From contig NC_092677.1 of the NCBI RefSeq assembly GCF_964355755.1, positions 25,948,101 to 26,012,100 of the forward strand: DNA of 64,000 bases, read 5' to 3'. Positions 34,201-44,998 of the stretch are shown here, one piece after another. The translations under genes were made by a program, and so were the position numbers. The notes beneath the pieces were generated by a model. The model saw only the letters and a list, made by a program, of their open reading frames with translations, was not told the origin of the DNA and searched no databases. Position 1 is the first letter of the stretch; each line of letters begins with the position of its first letter. Source of the stretch: Antedon mediterranea. Its lineage: Eukaryota > Echinodermata > Crinoidea > Comatulida > Antedonidae.

Positions 34201-37200
34201 ACTTCATTTGACAAAAAATGTGCCCACATGATAATGTCATATTACTACCATATTTGAGCATATCACTACCATATTTAGGCACATCACACTTTTTTTGTCA
34301 AACTAAAGTGTTAGTAGTACTGTATTATTAATATTATTAACATGTTTGTAATTGTGCTGGAAGGATAAACATTTTCAAAGAGACCGACCCACTTTCAAAT
34401 TCTTCCACCCAGCCTTATTTTAAGGTCTTCCAGCCAGCACAGAGGCTCCCCTGATTACCTGATAGTACTGTTTTATTTTCCCCCCTCTCATCTCACTCTT
34501 ATCTGTTAGACTTTTCTAGCTAGAGTACATACAGTACACACAATATTTGTTTTTGATTTATCACCAAAATTTGTAAAATTTGGATCCAAATTTTGCATTC
34601 AAATTCATTTCCTCTTCTTTTTGTGTCGGATATGACATCCATATAATTAAACATACAGAACAAAAGAAAAATTTCTATAAAACTAGAATATATATTCTCT
34701 TCATTTGCAAAGAGAAATTGAGATTTCTTTATATCTAGCAATCTAACTTCAGATCAATATTAATTGAGACATACTCCTCTCATCAAAGAGTAGATTGCAT
34801 TTTAAAGCACAATGTGCTGTTTTGTAATTTATTTTCCAAAATGTGTAGGCCTTGAATCTAGGATTAGACTGCTTAGGCAAGCAAGGCTTCAGTTAACTAT
34901 ACAGTATGAAAGGATATGGTGTGACTGGATTAGGAGGAACATACTGTATATGGGGACCAATCAAGGGGTTGGCAAAAAAAAATGTGTGACTAGACCAGGC
35001 TGAGGGTCAATGAATGGGCCAGATACATGGTGTTACACTGTAGTAAAGAGGAAAGCTACAGGGTATTACATGGTAGTGATGAAGGGTTGTGGTTCAGCCG
35101 ATCTGCCCCTCCCCCCTCCAAAATTCACAAATTGTAATGCAAAAGATAGGACATCAAATTAAGTTCAGCACATTTCAATAATAATACATGATGCCTCCCC
35201 CTCCCCAATTTAAAAATCTTGGATCTGCACCTGATGTTACTGTTATACTGTAGTGATGAATGGGGCCAACTAAGAGGTATTGTACTTTAGAATCCATATA
35301 GACATTTGTATTGTTTACAGATAGTTCAAAGGTCAAGTTATATACTCCAATTCAATATTTACTTTCTCTGGCCATATTCTATTTTTAGCAAACACAAGTT
35401 TTAATACAACCGTGTAAAAAATGAGAGTAAAAAACAATTTGAACTATGGTTATGACGTCAATGTTTTTAATATGAAACGACCTAAAAAACCATTTACAAT
35501 ACGAATTATATGGTTCACTTAACGAAACAAACTTACCAATTATCAGGTTTTTCAGTGAAATTCTATTGGAATTTAAATCTGAATTATGTAAATGTATTCA
35601 TGTTAACGTTAAACACACAAACATTGTTGTTTTTTGACAGAAATTTACTGTGTTAAATCAATGCTTTTTCACTGGATGTAATAATAAATATATATATTGT
35701 AATAATATAACACAATTTTCTTTTCAGCCTCCTGTCAACTAGGAACACTTTCTTTCAACCCACAAGGTAATGACCATGTTATATTCCTAATTAAAAAACG
35801 TTATGACAGATTAATAAATACTTGTTATCATTTAAAGATGTATTGACCCCCAAAAACCTGAAAAATAAAGATTAATAAAATCAGATTTTGAATAGCGGCC
35901 ACTTTGCAGTTATCAACCAAAATAATGATTTCACTTATAACGATAAAGGAAAAGGTTAATTTTAACCAAAAACCATTTAGGCATTTTTTTGCTTTAAATA
36001 CATTTTTTTTCAGGAAAATAATATTTTTTTCTAAGTGAATAACTATTATGTGATATTTAAATGGCATACTGTATTAAAAAAAATAAATTTTTTTTAGGAC
36101 GACATATCTTTTAAATGTACTATTTCAATTCTTTTTAGTGGACAGTGCAAAATGTGGAGTTGTCCAACACCAAGGTCAAGGCCGCATAACCTCACCTAAT
36201 TTCCCAAACCCCTATGATGATAATTCTAATTGTCATTGGAAGATAAGAGCTGATGATGGGCACACCGTCACTGTCAGGTGAGTAAACAAATCAAGGTTAA
36301 AGGTTATTATTCTGGTCCTGAAGCTCCCACTATCAAACTAGTTTGACAAAAAAAGTGTGATGTGCCCAAATATGGGGGTGATATACACAAATATGGTGGT
36401 GATATACCCAAATATGGTAGTGATATACCCAAATATGGTAGTGATATACCCAAATATGGTAGTGATATGACATCATCATGTCCATATATGGGCACATCAC
36501 ATTTGTTGTCACATAATCTTTGATAGTGTAACTTTACTGGAAACTGAGGAAATTTGGATTACTATTACACAGTTAACTATATCAATGATGTATTTATAAA
36601 AACTGGAAAACCCCACCAACAAATTTTCTCAAGGTCCAAAATAATTCAAATTCTTGTTTTCAATTAACAATACCAGACCAGAATGCCAGGATTTCTGGAA
36701 TAGGCCAGTCCAAAGATTGTCCATTATTGGGAGATTTGACCCAGTGATAATTTAGGCTTTAGAACTGTTAAATTTCAAAGATTTTGTTTGTGTAATGAAT
36801 GTCACATTTTTAATGCCATGCCCTGCTTACATGTTGGATACTCTGTCTCTGTTTGTTTTGATAAAGAGTTTTGATTGGCTATTAATATGTCTATTAGAAA
36901 TTTTTTTTAAATAGATTTTTTTTACAAAAATTGTTTTCGTTTTTAGATTTACACTAATGAATATTGAATCTCTCGATGGTGAATGCATAGATAGCCTTAA
37001 GTGTAGCTATAATTCAACAGAGGTTGTTTACTGCGGTATCTCGCTTCCTAACGCCATAACATCACAATTCATCACTCTCACATTTACTAGCGATGAGAAC
37101 AATGTGCGCAATGGATTTTCGTTGGATTTTTATACAAGTAAGTTTCATCATTTTTTTTTTCGTTTCGTTTATTTTCACTCTTCAATATGAATTTAAACAT

Positions 37201-40200
37201 TTTTAACATAAGTATAAAGTATATGGATGGATGCAGGTCACAGTAATTTCATTGAACTTCATTGAAGGTGTGATCCCCGCTTCACAGTATAATAATAACA
37301 TGTGTACGGAGTAGAATATAATATGCGTTAAAAAAAAAGGGAAAACAGTACGACCATGGTAGAACCTCTTCTTTAAGGTACACCCCTATTGAGGAGACAT
37401 CCCTACTAAAGGGACACCCCTATTAAGGTAACATCCCTACTAAAGGTACACCCCTATTAAGGGGACACCCCTATTAAGGGGACATCCCTACTAAAGGGAC
37501 ACCCCTTATTAAGAAGACATCCCTACTACTAAAGGGACACCCCTATTAAGGGAACATCCCTACTAAAGGGACACCCCTATTAAGGAGACACCCCTATTGA
37601 AGGGATATCCCTACTAAAGGGACACCCCTATTGAGGGGATATCTCTACTAAGAGTACACACCTATTAAGGGACACAGACACTTATTACCTGTGAAACAAC
37701 CAAGGCAAAATATATGTACAGTATATACACTGCAGCCAACAAGATTTTGTTGGGTTATTAGAAGGTGTCTCCTTATATGGGACATACTTTTTGATTCCAA
37801 ATTTATATTTTGTTTTTTAAAACATAGGTCCATATCCAACTGCTTCTTGTAATACACAAACTGAGTTTCATTGCAAGGCAGAGAAGAAATGTATTCCTAT
37901 CACCTGGAAATGTAACGACCAGTATGAATGCAGCGACGGCTCAGATGAAGCGCCCTCACTCTGTCATGGTAAGAGTTTCAGCTATTCAATTCTCTAAACA
38001 TACGTTTGCCAGTTAATATTTACATGAAGGTTATATACTTTGTTTACAGTATATTCTTATATACTTATTTTTACAAAATTATATTTATAACCAAGTCCTA
38101 TAAAGCTGTTGTCCTAACTGCTTACAATGTCATTTAAATAATTGAATCTTATTGGTCAATGAAGTTATTTTAACTGTACAGTTATTTTGTATACTTCTTC
38201 ACAGGTTTAAATTATTCCTATAAAGCTGTTGCCATAACTGCTCTCAATGTCTTACAGTTATTTTAACTGTACAGTTATTTTGTGTATACTTTACAGGTTT
38301 AACTTCAGTTGTACCCGCAACTCCAACGGAATGTGGGTTACATTTATTTTCCTGCATATCCGCCGCCACGCAACAAAAAGAATGCTTTCCGGACATAAGG
38401 AAATGCGACACCGTCAAAGACTGTTCTGACGGACGTGACGAAGAGGGCTGCGGCAAGTGCATGCACTATCTGGAAGACAACCAGGGTTATTTCATCTCGC
38501 CAAATTTCCCAATGAATTATGGGAATAACCTGGACTGCCAATGGAAGATCATCGTGTCCGAGGGGAACACTATCCAGCTACGATTTGTGGAGTTTGAGCT
38601 GGATGCTATGTTGGATACAGATTATATCTGGGTTTACGACGGCGGCAGCGAATATGCAGTAAGTCGGCAAGAATATATCATAAAGCTCTGTTTACACTAT
38701 CAAACTAGTTTTACAAAAAAAAGTGTGATATGACATCATCATGTCCATTTTTGGGGCACATCACATTTTTTTCACATAAAGTTTGAGTGTAGACAAGGCT
38801 TTAGGCTCTGTCTACACTAGTTTGACAAAAAAAGTGTGATGTACCCAAACATAGATATGACATCATCATGTCCATATATGGGCACATCACATTGTTTTTG
38901 TCACATTAAGTTTAATAGTGTGGACAAGTCTTAAGATTTTAAAATATATTTGCACTAATTCAAAAGTTGACTTATTCATTCTTATAGTTCAATGTTTATA
39001 AACTAAATCTGTTTTGTTTATAACCTATAGGATCGGTTTGGACCTTATTTCGGAGCAAAATCAATTGAAACTATTCCTCCAAAAGTGATTGAATCAACCG
39101 GTGATCGAATGTTGATAACTTTCCATTCAGACAATGTTGCAAGAAATAGCAAAGGATTTAATGTTACTTACCAAACTAAAGGTTATTAATGTGCTTTATT
39201 ATATTCATCATATTTTAAAGAGTTATTGGATTTTCACTGTTCTACAGTAAAGGGTCTTTCACACGGTCACAGTCTGGCACCGGAAAATCAAATTGAACGC
39301 CAATGTATCGTTTTCACACGGCCACACACATATCGATTGACGTATAGGTTTGTGAAGCGTCGTAAAAACGAAAGATTGATGTTTGATTCCCCTGACCGGA
39401 ACAGGTTTGAAAAGCTCTTTACACAGGCTTTATAGTTTCATTTTATAAATTCCATTCTCAATCTTTGGCCACACAGTCATGTGGTCAGCCTAGCATAGAT
39501 TCTAATTTATGAGAACACTGAGTATGCAGTGGCTGTATTCACTAATTAAACTTAGTTTATCTGGCCTTAAAGTTTGCTTATATAGTAAATAAAAAGTTCC
39601 CTTCTTATGTAGAATTAGCTTAAATAAGAGAAGTTCCAAAAAATGTTTCAATTGGCCCAAATGGGAATGATTTAAGCTCTGTCTACACTATCAAACTTGT
39701 TTGACAAAAAACTGTGATGTGCACATCACATTTTGTTGTCACATAAAGTTTGATAGTGTAGACAGAGCTTAATACACATGCTTCTCCAAAAGAACGTTCA
39801 GCCTATCCCGACTCGTGTTCTTTTATGTTCCTATATACAAACGTCTGTTAAACCAGTGTGCCTGCTTCTTTATAGGTAATTGTCTATCCAATCAACTACC
39901 TTGTCCTGATGGATCCAACTGTTATGATGTCGATCATGAACGCTGTGACGGTGAATTTGCATGCAGTAAAGGACATGATGAAATGGGTTGTTGTAAGTAT
40001 ACTTTATAGATGTGTTATTTGTTGTAAATGGATTCGTAATCATATCAATATATGATAGTTTATTTTAGTATGTGGAGTAATGAAACAACAAACTTCTTTC
40101 TCTTTGTTGGTTTATCTGGGTAAGTGACACATATACTAAAGCTCTGTCTACACTATCAAACTCGGTTTTGACAAAAAAAGTGTGATGTGTCCAAATATGG

Positions 40201-42145
40201 TAATGATATGTCCAAATATGGTAGTGATATGACATCATCATGTCCATATATGGGCACATCACATTTGTTTGTCACATAAAGTTTGATAGTGTAGACAAAG
40301 CTTAATGAAATGACTAACAACAACTTTTACCTTCTGTAATAAAGTGGATCAATTCTGGTCACCTATTGTGTTTGTAAGAAAGCTTTTATTATTTCGTCAT
40401 TAGTTGGATGCACAGAAACTCAAATAGCTTGTTCAAAAGAAGAGAGTCGCTGCTACACACCAGATAGGAGATGCGATGGACAAGCATCATGTGAACACAA
40501 ACAAGATGAACGTAACTGCCCTGTGGATTTATGCAACGATGTCAAAGGTTTATTTCTATGTGACAACAAACACTGCATTTTTGAGAGCTGGAAATGCGAC
40601 CTGGCCGATGACTGCGATGACAACAGTGACGAAAGAGATTGCCGTAAGTTACCTAAGGTCATGCTAGAGGTCATGTGAGAAAACAGAACACAAATTTGAC
40701 CAGATCATTCCTTTTTGTCGTTTAAAGATGAAGAGTAGGGTTAATGATCTATCTCAGTCCCTGTTGTTGTGGACAGACAAATGAGTGCCGCTTAGTAGTA
40801 CCACTCGACACAAAGGGACTCGGGCAGAATAAAATTGTGTGTTGTGCACAATTTAGCACTGTGAAGCTCTGTCTACACTATCAAACTAGTTTGACAAAAA
40901 AAGTGTGATGTGCCCAAATATGGTAGTGATATTCTTAAATATGGTGGTGATGTGACCATATATGGACATGATGATGATTGTCATATCATTTTTTTGTCAC
41001 ATAAATTTGATTGTGTAGATAGAGCTTAAGACACATGTTACTCCCCACATTTAACATTTTCAGAAAAATCTCCCTAATAGTTACATAAGGGTTGCATTTT
41101 TACTCTAGTTGCAACTAATGATATAGTAACTTATCAAAATGTTTGTTTTTTTACAGCTGTTTCTAACAAAGTAATAACAGCTGCTGTCGTTGGTTCCATC
41201 ATCTGCGGACTTCTTCTAGTGGCAGCTTTAAGCTGTACCTGCAAACTGTATCAGTTACACAGTGGTGATCCCTACCAACCATCACACAGTACCTCACCTA
41301 TGCAAGAGATTGAGCAACAGTTACTATGGAGAGAAGCTCCGCCATCATACATCGCGTCGATGGCTTCCCCACATTACTCCCGAGCTCAGCAAGAGTTCCT
41401 TAGCAATATTCCATCGCAGACACCTTGCCCACCTCCCGCCGTGAACACTAATAGCAATACAGAAACCAGACGAACGAGACGGCCTAGTTTTTTCAGAATG
41501 TTATCATGGGATAGGTTTGCGCAACGTCGTAATCGTGAAAGGCCAAGTAGCACGCCAAATGACATTGGTCAAGCGCAACCAAGTAGCAATAACGAGTCTG
41601 ATGTAATCCACCAACAGATTAGCGCTAACCGACCAAATCCCGCGCATGCGAATGGCATCCAACCAGAGGACGAGTCAACAGCAAACAGCACTGAGATGCG
41701 ACCGGCAGCGCCTGTACCGTTAATAGAACCCTCGCCCTCTTCCGAAAGTGGCGCGGTATCAGATACGGACTCCGATACGAATCACGAAGCAAGCGACAGA
41801 GATCATATGGACAGACGTATCTTATATGCGGCTGCAAATCTGCGAAGGATACGAATCAATGGTGGTGTTCAGAACTTGTACCAGCATACCATGAACCTAA
41901 CAGATCCACCATCACAGACGACCTTGCCTCGATCAAGGTCTGATATTCCATCTGAAACTATTGACTCTGCAGAACCCATTCATAGTTCTGTTTCGTCAGA
42001 TGCAATCATCAATACGAGCCAGGCTACGTCGTCAAACCCAGTACAAACCCATTCTAGAGCGGCGTCGAATGGCTCCGTCATATCAACCGGCTCGGACTGC
42101 ACAGTTCCGTTACTTGGCCGCCCAACTAGAGAAAGCTTATGTTAA
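31239..42145 (+). CDS. LRP12-like: LRP12/LRP3-like CUB-LDLa transmembrane receptor
   Basis: Ten exons: 31239-31281, 35728-35766, 36139-36277, 36947-37137, 37828-37968, 38297-38658, 39031-39181, 39876-39992, 40404-40643, 41157-42145. Phases agree throughout (2412 nt, 803 residues). Order: signal peptide (ISILLLI), CUB1 (exons 3-4; CGVVQHQGQGRITSPNFPNP), LDLa (exon 5), LDLa (first part of exon 6), CUB2 (rest of exon 6 and exon 7; GYFISPNFPMNYG, WVYDGG), LDLa (exon 8), two LDLa (exon 9), membrane helix (AAVVGSIICGLLLVAAL) and a tail of about 285 residues. The five LDLa modules carry calcium motifs such as CSDGSDE and CDDNSDERDC. The module order and the juxtamembrane REAPPSY motif after an EIEQQLL stretch match vertebrate LRP12/LRP3 (endocytic receptors). 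The serine-rich tail is otherwise divergent. The donor of exon 7 (gttatt) is weak. Introns contain many family C MITEs. Confidence 0.9.
31916..32099. mobile_element. MITE family B, near-perfect palindrome
   Basis: Ends agcgtggttcccactagcga and tctagtgggaaccaagcttt. The whole 184 bp folds on itself through ccaatcacaagcgatggctt and its mirrored partner. Confidence 0.92.
32487..33170. mobile_element. 684-bp transposon with perfect 30-bp inverted ends
   Basis: The left end TAATACCGTACTGACGCGGG continues with TATAAGCCCA. The right end is its exact complement over all 30 bases. The flanks fit a TA target duplication. Inside, the word cgggtataagcccaccc recurs in both orientations. A 135-codon minus-strand frame (32704-33111) has no recognisable transposase motif. 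Non-autonomous; superfamily undetermined. Confidence 0.88.
33200..33312 (-). mobile_element. tRNA-derived SINE head (not a functional tRNA)
   Basis: On the minus strand, ggggctgtagctggtggtta supplies a polymerase III A-box-like region. The sequence cagggttcaatcctg is a good T arm/B box. The first seven bases find no acceptor-stem partner after the T arm, and no body could be delimited. I therefore read it as a SINE head or tRNA pseudogene. Confidence 0.6.
34181..34312. mobile_element. MITE family C copy
   Basis: Left end agatctgtctacactataaa. There are two internal units in the tatcactaccatattt orientation. The right end finishes in tgtcaaactaaagtgt. Confidence 0.82.
35832..36114 (+). mobile_element. 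MITE family A filling intron 2 of the LRP-like gene
   Basis: Complete copy from ttaaagatgtattgacccc to gacgacatatcttttaa. It occupies 283 of the 372 bases between the 39-nt exon 2 and exon 3 and ends 24 bp before the exon 3 boundary. The intron's branch point may therefore lie in or beside the element. Confidence 0.85.
36326..36530. mobile_element. MITE family C with five internal units
   Basis: Longest internal array of the family here: five copies of a 21-bp unit (cccaaatatggtagtgatat). Inverted ends cactatcaaactagtttgac and ctttgatagtgtaa. It lies in intron 3 of the LRP-like gene, 49 bp after exon 3. Confidence 0.9.
37375..37675 (+). repeat. Minisatellite of 17/34-bp units
   Basis: Alternating variants of aagggacacccctatta and ggagacatccctacta, about 17 half-units, in intron 4 of the LRP-like gene. 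Confidence 0.92.
38686..38935. mobile_element. Two adjacent MITE family C copies
   Basis: Copies at 38686-38802 and 38803-38935 lie end to end in intron 6 of the LRP-like gene. The first begins 27 bp after the exon 6 boundary (38658). The shared core tgacatcatcatgtccat is present in both. Confidence 0.87.
39673..39771. mobile_element. MITE family C, minimal copy
   Basis: Both ends are intact (aagctctgtctacactatca and gatagtgtagacagagctta), but the internal units are almost gone. This 99-bp copy shows the smallest form of the family. Confidence 0.9.
40137..40304. mobile_element. MITE family C copy
   Basis: Complete ends and two internal units, in intron 8 of the LRP-like gene. Confidence 0.9.
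40863..41029. mobile_element. MITE family C copy
   Basis: Complete left end and slightly decayed right end, with two units. It lies in the last intron of the LRP-like gene. Confidence 0.88.
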
Positions 42146-44162
42146 AAATATTTTATACAATTTTCTAATGTTCGAATTTGTTTCTTGATGTATTTTATAA
42201 TTGTATCTCATCTTGATCATAGTATTTATTAGATTTAAAAATTCTGTAAATTTGAAAATAGAGTATTTTAAGAGGACTATGGGTATGCAGAGAGTTATCT
42301 ACAGTAAAAATCTCCCAATACTGGCCATAATGTTTGTGGTTTTCCACAAATTCTGGTATTTTCCGAACATGTTTTAATGGTCATTTGGAACCTTTTGACC
42401 TCAACAAGAGTGAGAATTAGGAAGAGTTTCAGAGAGTCTGGTATTGGGGGAGATGTCTGTACTTGTATGGAACTCTAACTTTCTTTCTATACACAATTAA
42501 TAATGTTAATGGAGAACCAATTTTAATCCCTTTCAAATTGTTTCTTCAAAATATGCATATTTGGTTTAGTTTGTGCCAATCTTGATGATGTCATTATTAT
42601 TACTTTATAGAGCAAATATTTTATTTGTTTATATTATGTAAATTGTGCAAATGCTGTGTATACTGTAATTACTTATATTAATTATGTAAATATTTATCAA
42701 AATGTATATATTAAGTATCTAATTTGCATATACACCTGCAGAAGCATTCGTTTTAGTGTCCCAGAGGGGGAATTTAAGATTTGTGAAACATAAAAGGGGG
42801 AATGCATTATAGTTTAGTAGGTATTGCAGTTGTAGATAGTATATGCTACAATCTGGTAATAATGTTTTTTATACTAACATAAGATTCCATCCATGATTTG
42901 TGAGATCTTGCGATTTTACTGTAAGGCCTGGTTCCCACTAGGACAAAAATCAAGGATGTAAGCGCAACACAAGTTGACCAATCACAATCATCAGTTTGAA
43001 TAATCCATCGCTTGTGATTGGTTAAATCACTTACATTGCACTTAAATCCTTGAGTTGCGTTGTAGTGGGAACCAAGGCTTACTGGCTGTAGGCACATGGT
43101 TTAGGACGTTTCTGCCACAGCCTCAATGTGGTCAGGCTTTCTAGGGAATCAAGGCTACCTAGGTGGTGGACAAGTCGAGGGTCAACTTTCCCAGAAGTGA
43201 AGTCAAGCTTTTCAGGGAAGCAACTGCTGGCTGTCATTCAGATTTAGACCTACGTTCTAAAATCTATTTATATTTACAGTACTGTATTATGATAATGAAG
43301 TGTTTTGAAAGGCGGAATATAATTTGTAATCTACGCACAGAAATATTTGATCAGGTTTATGTAAATTACTTGTACAGAATAGTTAATTTCACTGCATGGC
43401 TACAACACAGATCATTTGTGACGACCTATGACCTTAAAATATAAATTATGCATGATGTCATTTATCTAAGTTGTCGTCCAACTTTGAGGTTAAAATACGC
43501 ATGTTAGTAATAACAGAATGCAAAGATGTCGCGTGGAAATCAACCAATTTGGTTCGGACAAAAAATTGCAAAAACCAATTTGTATGCGAATAGACATCAT
43601 ATGACATCATAAGCCCCAGGTCATCTAAAATTCAAAAGCTGCCTAATAATACAGTACTGCATGCCGATGTGTAACACATGTAAACATATATTAGTGTACA
43701 ATTGTCCACCTGGACAAGTTATTTGTTTCATTATACTGTATATGGAAATGTGCATAGATTTTAATATGTTAATAAGTAATACTTTATAATTTTTTTATTG
43801 GTAAGAGATATTAAAAGCAAAATTGTAAATGTTTAAAGGAATTGGTGATTAATAACTTGGATTTTATGTAGTTTAAGTCCGTTCATTTATAATTGAGTGC
43901 GCCTTCAATTTGAACAATGAGACATAACAATGTTTGTTTTGCAGATATTAAGGTCAGAAGAGGTCAAAATATGTCATCATGACAAGGGGGAATCCAGGAT
44001 TTTTTCAAACGCGGGAACGCTAATAAATAATATTAATATTCTGTCAAAAATATATATAAAAATGTAGTAGTTCATAATTTTATTTGATCTGTAAAAAAGG
44101 AGGAGCGCAACCCTCTGGATCCGATCCAGCATCAAATTGTGTTATCAAAAGTATTTTTGTTT
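42146..44162. other. 3' flank of the LRP-like gene
   Basis: AT-rich, with no coding sequence recognised. It probably contains a long 3'UTR, but several weak polyadenylation signals prevent a firm end. One family B MITE is listed separately. Confidence 0.45.
42928..43080. mobile_element. MITE family B, diverged copy
   Basis: Ends aaggcctggttcccactagg and gtagtgggaaccaaggctta, with a decayed subterminal GCAACGCAAG region. Confidence 0.82.
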
Positions 44163-44349
44163 AAACTCTGTCTACACTATCAAACTAGTTTGACAAAAAA
44201 AGGTATGATGTGCCCAAATATGGTAGTGGTATGCCGAAATATGTTAGCTTCATGCCAAATACGGTAGTGATATGATATCACTATGTCCATATATGTGCAC
44301 ATCACATTTTGTTGTCACATAAAATTTGATAGTGTGGACAGAGCTTTAC
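44163..44349. mobile_element. MITE family C copy
   Basis: Complete ends and three diverged internal units, between the LRP-like and NLR genes. Confidence 0.88.
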
Positions 44350-44399
44350 ATCTTTAAATAAATATGTATGTATGTTTTGTTTGTTTTAACAAGCACAAA

Positions 44400-44530
44400 A
44401 TGGTTAATCTCAGTCACTCGTGAACATGCCCATATATGGACATGACGATGTCATATCACTACCATATTTAGGGATATCACTACCATATTTGGGCACATCA
44501 CACTGTTTGTATATGAAAGTTGTGTTTGAA
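44400..44530. mobile_element. MITE family C, degenerate copy
   Basis: Two internal units and the core cccatatatggacatgacga are present, with both terminal repeats largely lost. Confidence 0.7.
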
Positions 44531-44868
44531 TTGGCAGGTCCTCTTCTACACTGCTGGACAAAAACTGTGATTTATTTATAGTTATAGGTTGGCCTAGAAA
44601 TAAGGGGTTTTAAAAAGAAAATAATAAATATGTAATTTCTAGGTTTTTATTGATATGTTAGCAACAAATATATTTATATTAAAATACTTGAAGAAAGTGG
44701 TTTAATTAATTGTTGTAATAATGGTTTTTTTTTGTCAGAAAACATATTTTTAAACAAATTTATTGTCTTTCGTTGGAATTAATTAAAACTAATTAATTTT
44801 AAATTTAAACATTAAACATAGGCCTAATATGAGATTTAATTTTTTGCAACACAAACAATTTCCCTCTA

Positions 44869-44998
44869 AAGCTCTGTCTACACTATCAAACTTTATGCGA
44901 CAAAAAAATGTGATGTGCCCATATATAGACATGATGATGTCATATCACTACCGTATTTGGGCACATCACACTAGTTTGATAGTGTAGACAGAGCTTTA
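44869..44998. mobile_element. MITE family C overlapping the NLR stop codon
   Basis: Complete copy from taaagctctgtctacactat to gatagtgtagacagagcttt. Its right boundary carries the bases that form the NLR stop codon on the minus strand. Confidence 0.85.

Larger units (their letters stand above)
31282..35727 (+). other. Intron 1 of the LRP-like gene
   Basis: 4.4-kb intron with no coding exon recognised. It holds a family B MITE, a 0.7-kb inverted-end transposon, a tRNA-like SINE piece and a family C MITE, each listed separately. Confidence 0.7.

Noticed and set aside
39226-39435. 69-codon open frame in the LRP-like gene intron
   Set aside because: The sequence contains repeat-like cacacggtcac and cacacggccac words and breaks the exon model; no acceptor or phase fit.
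43163-43444. 93-codon open frame after the LRP-like gene
   Set aside because: No domain and no codon or splice support; it lies in probable 3'UTR or intergenic DNA.
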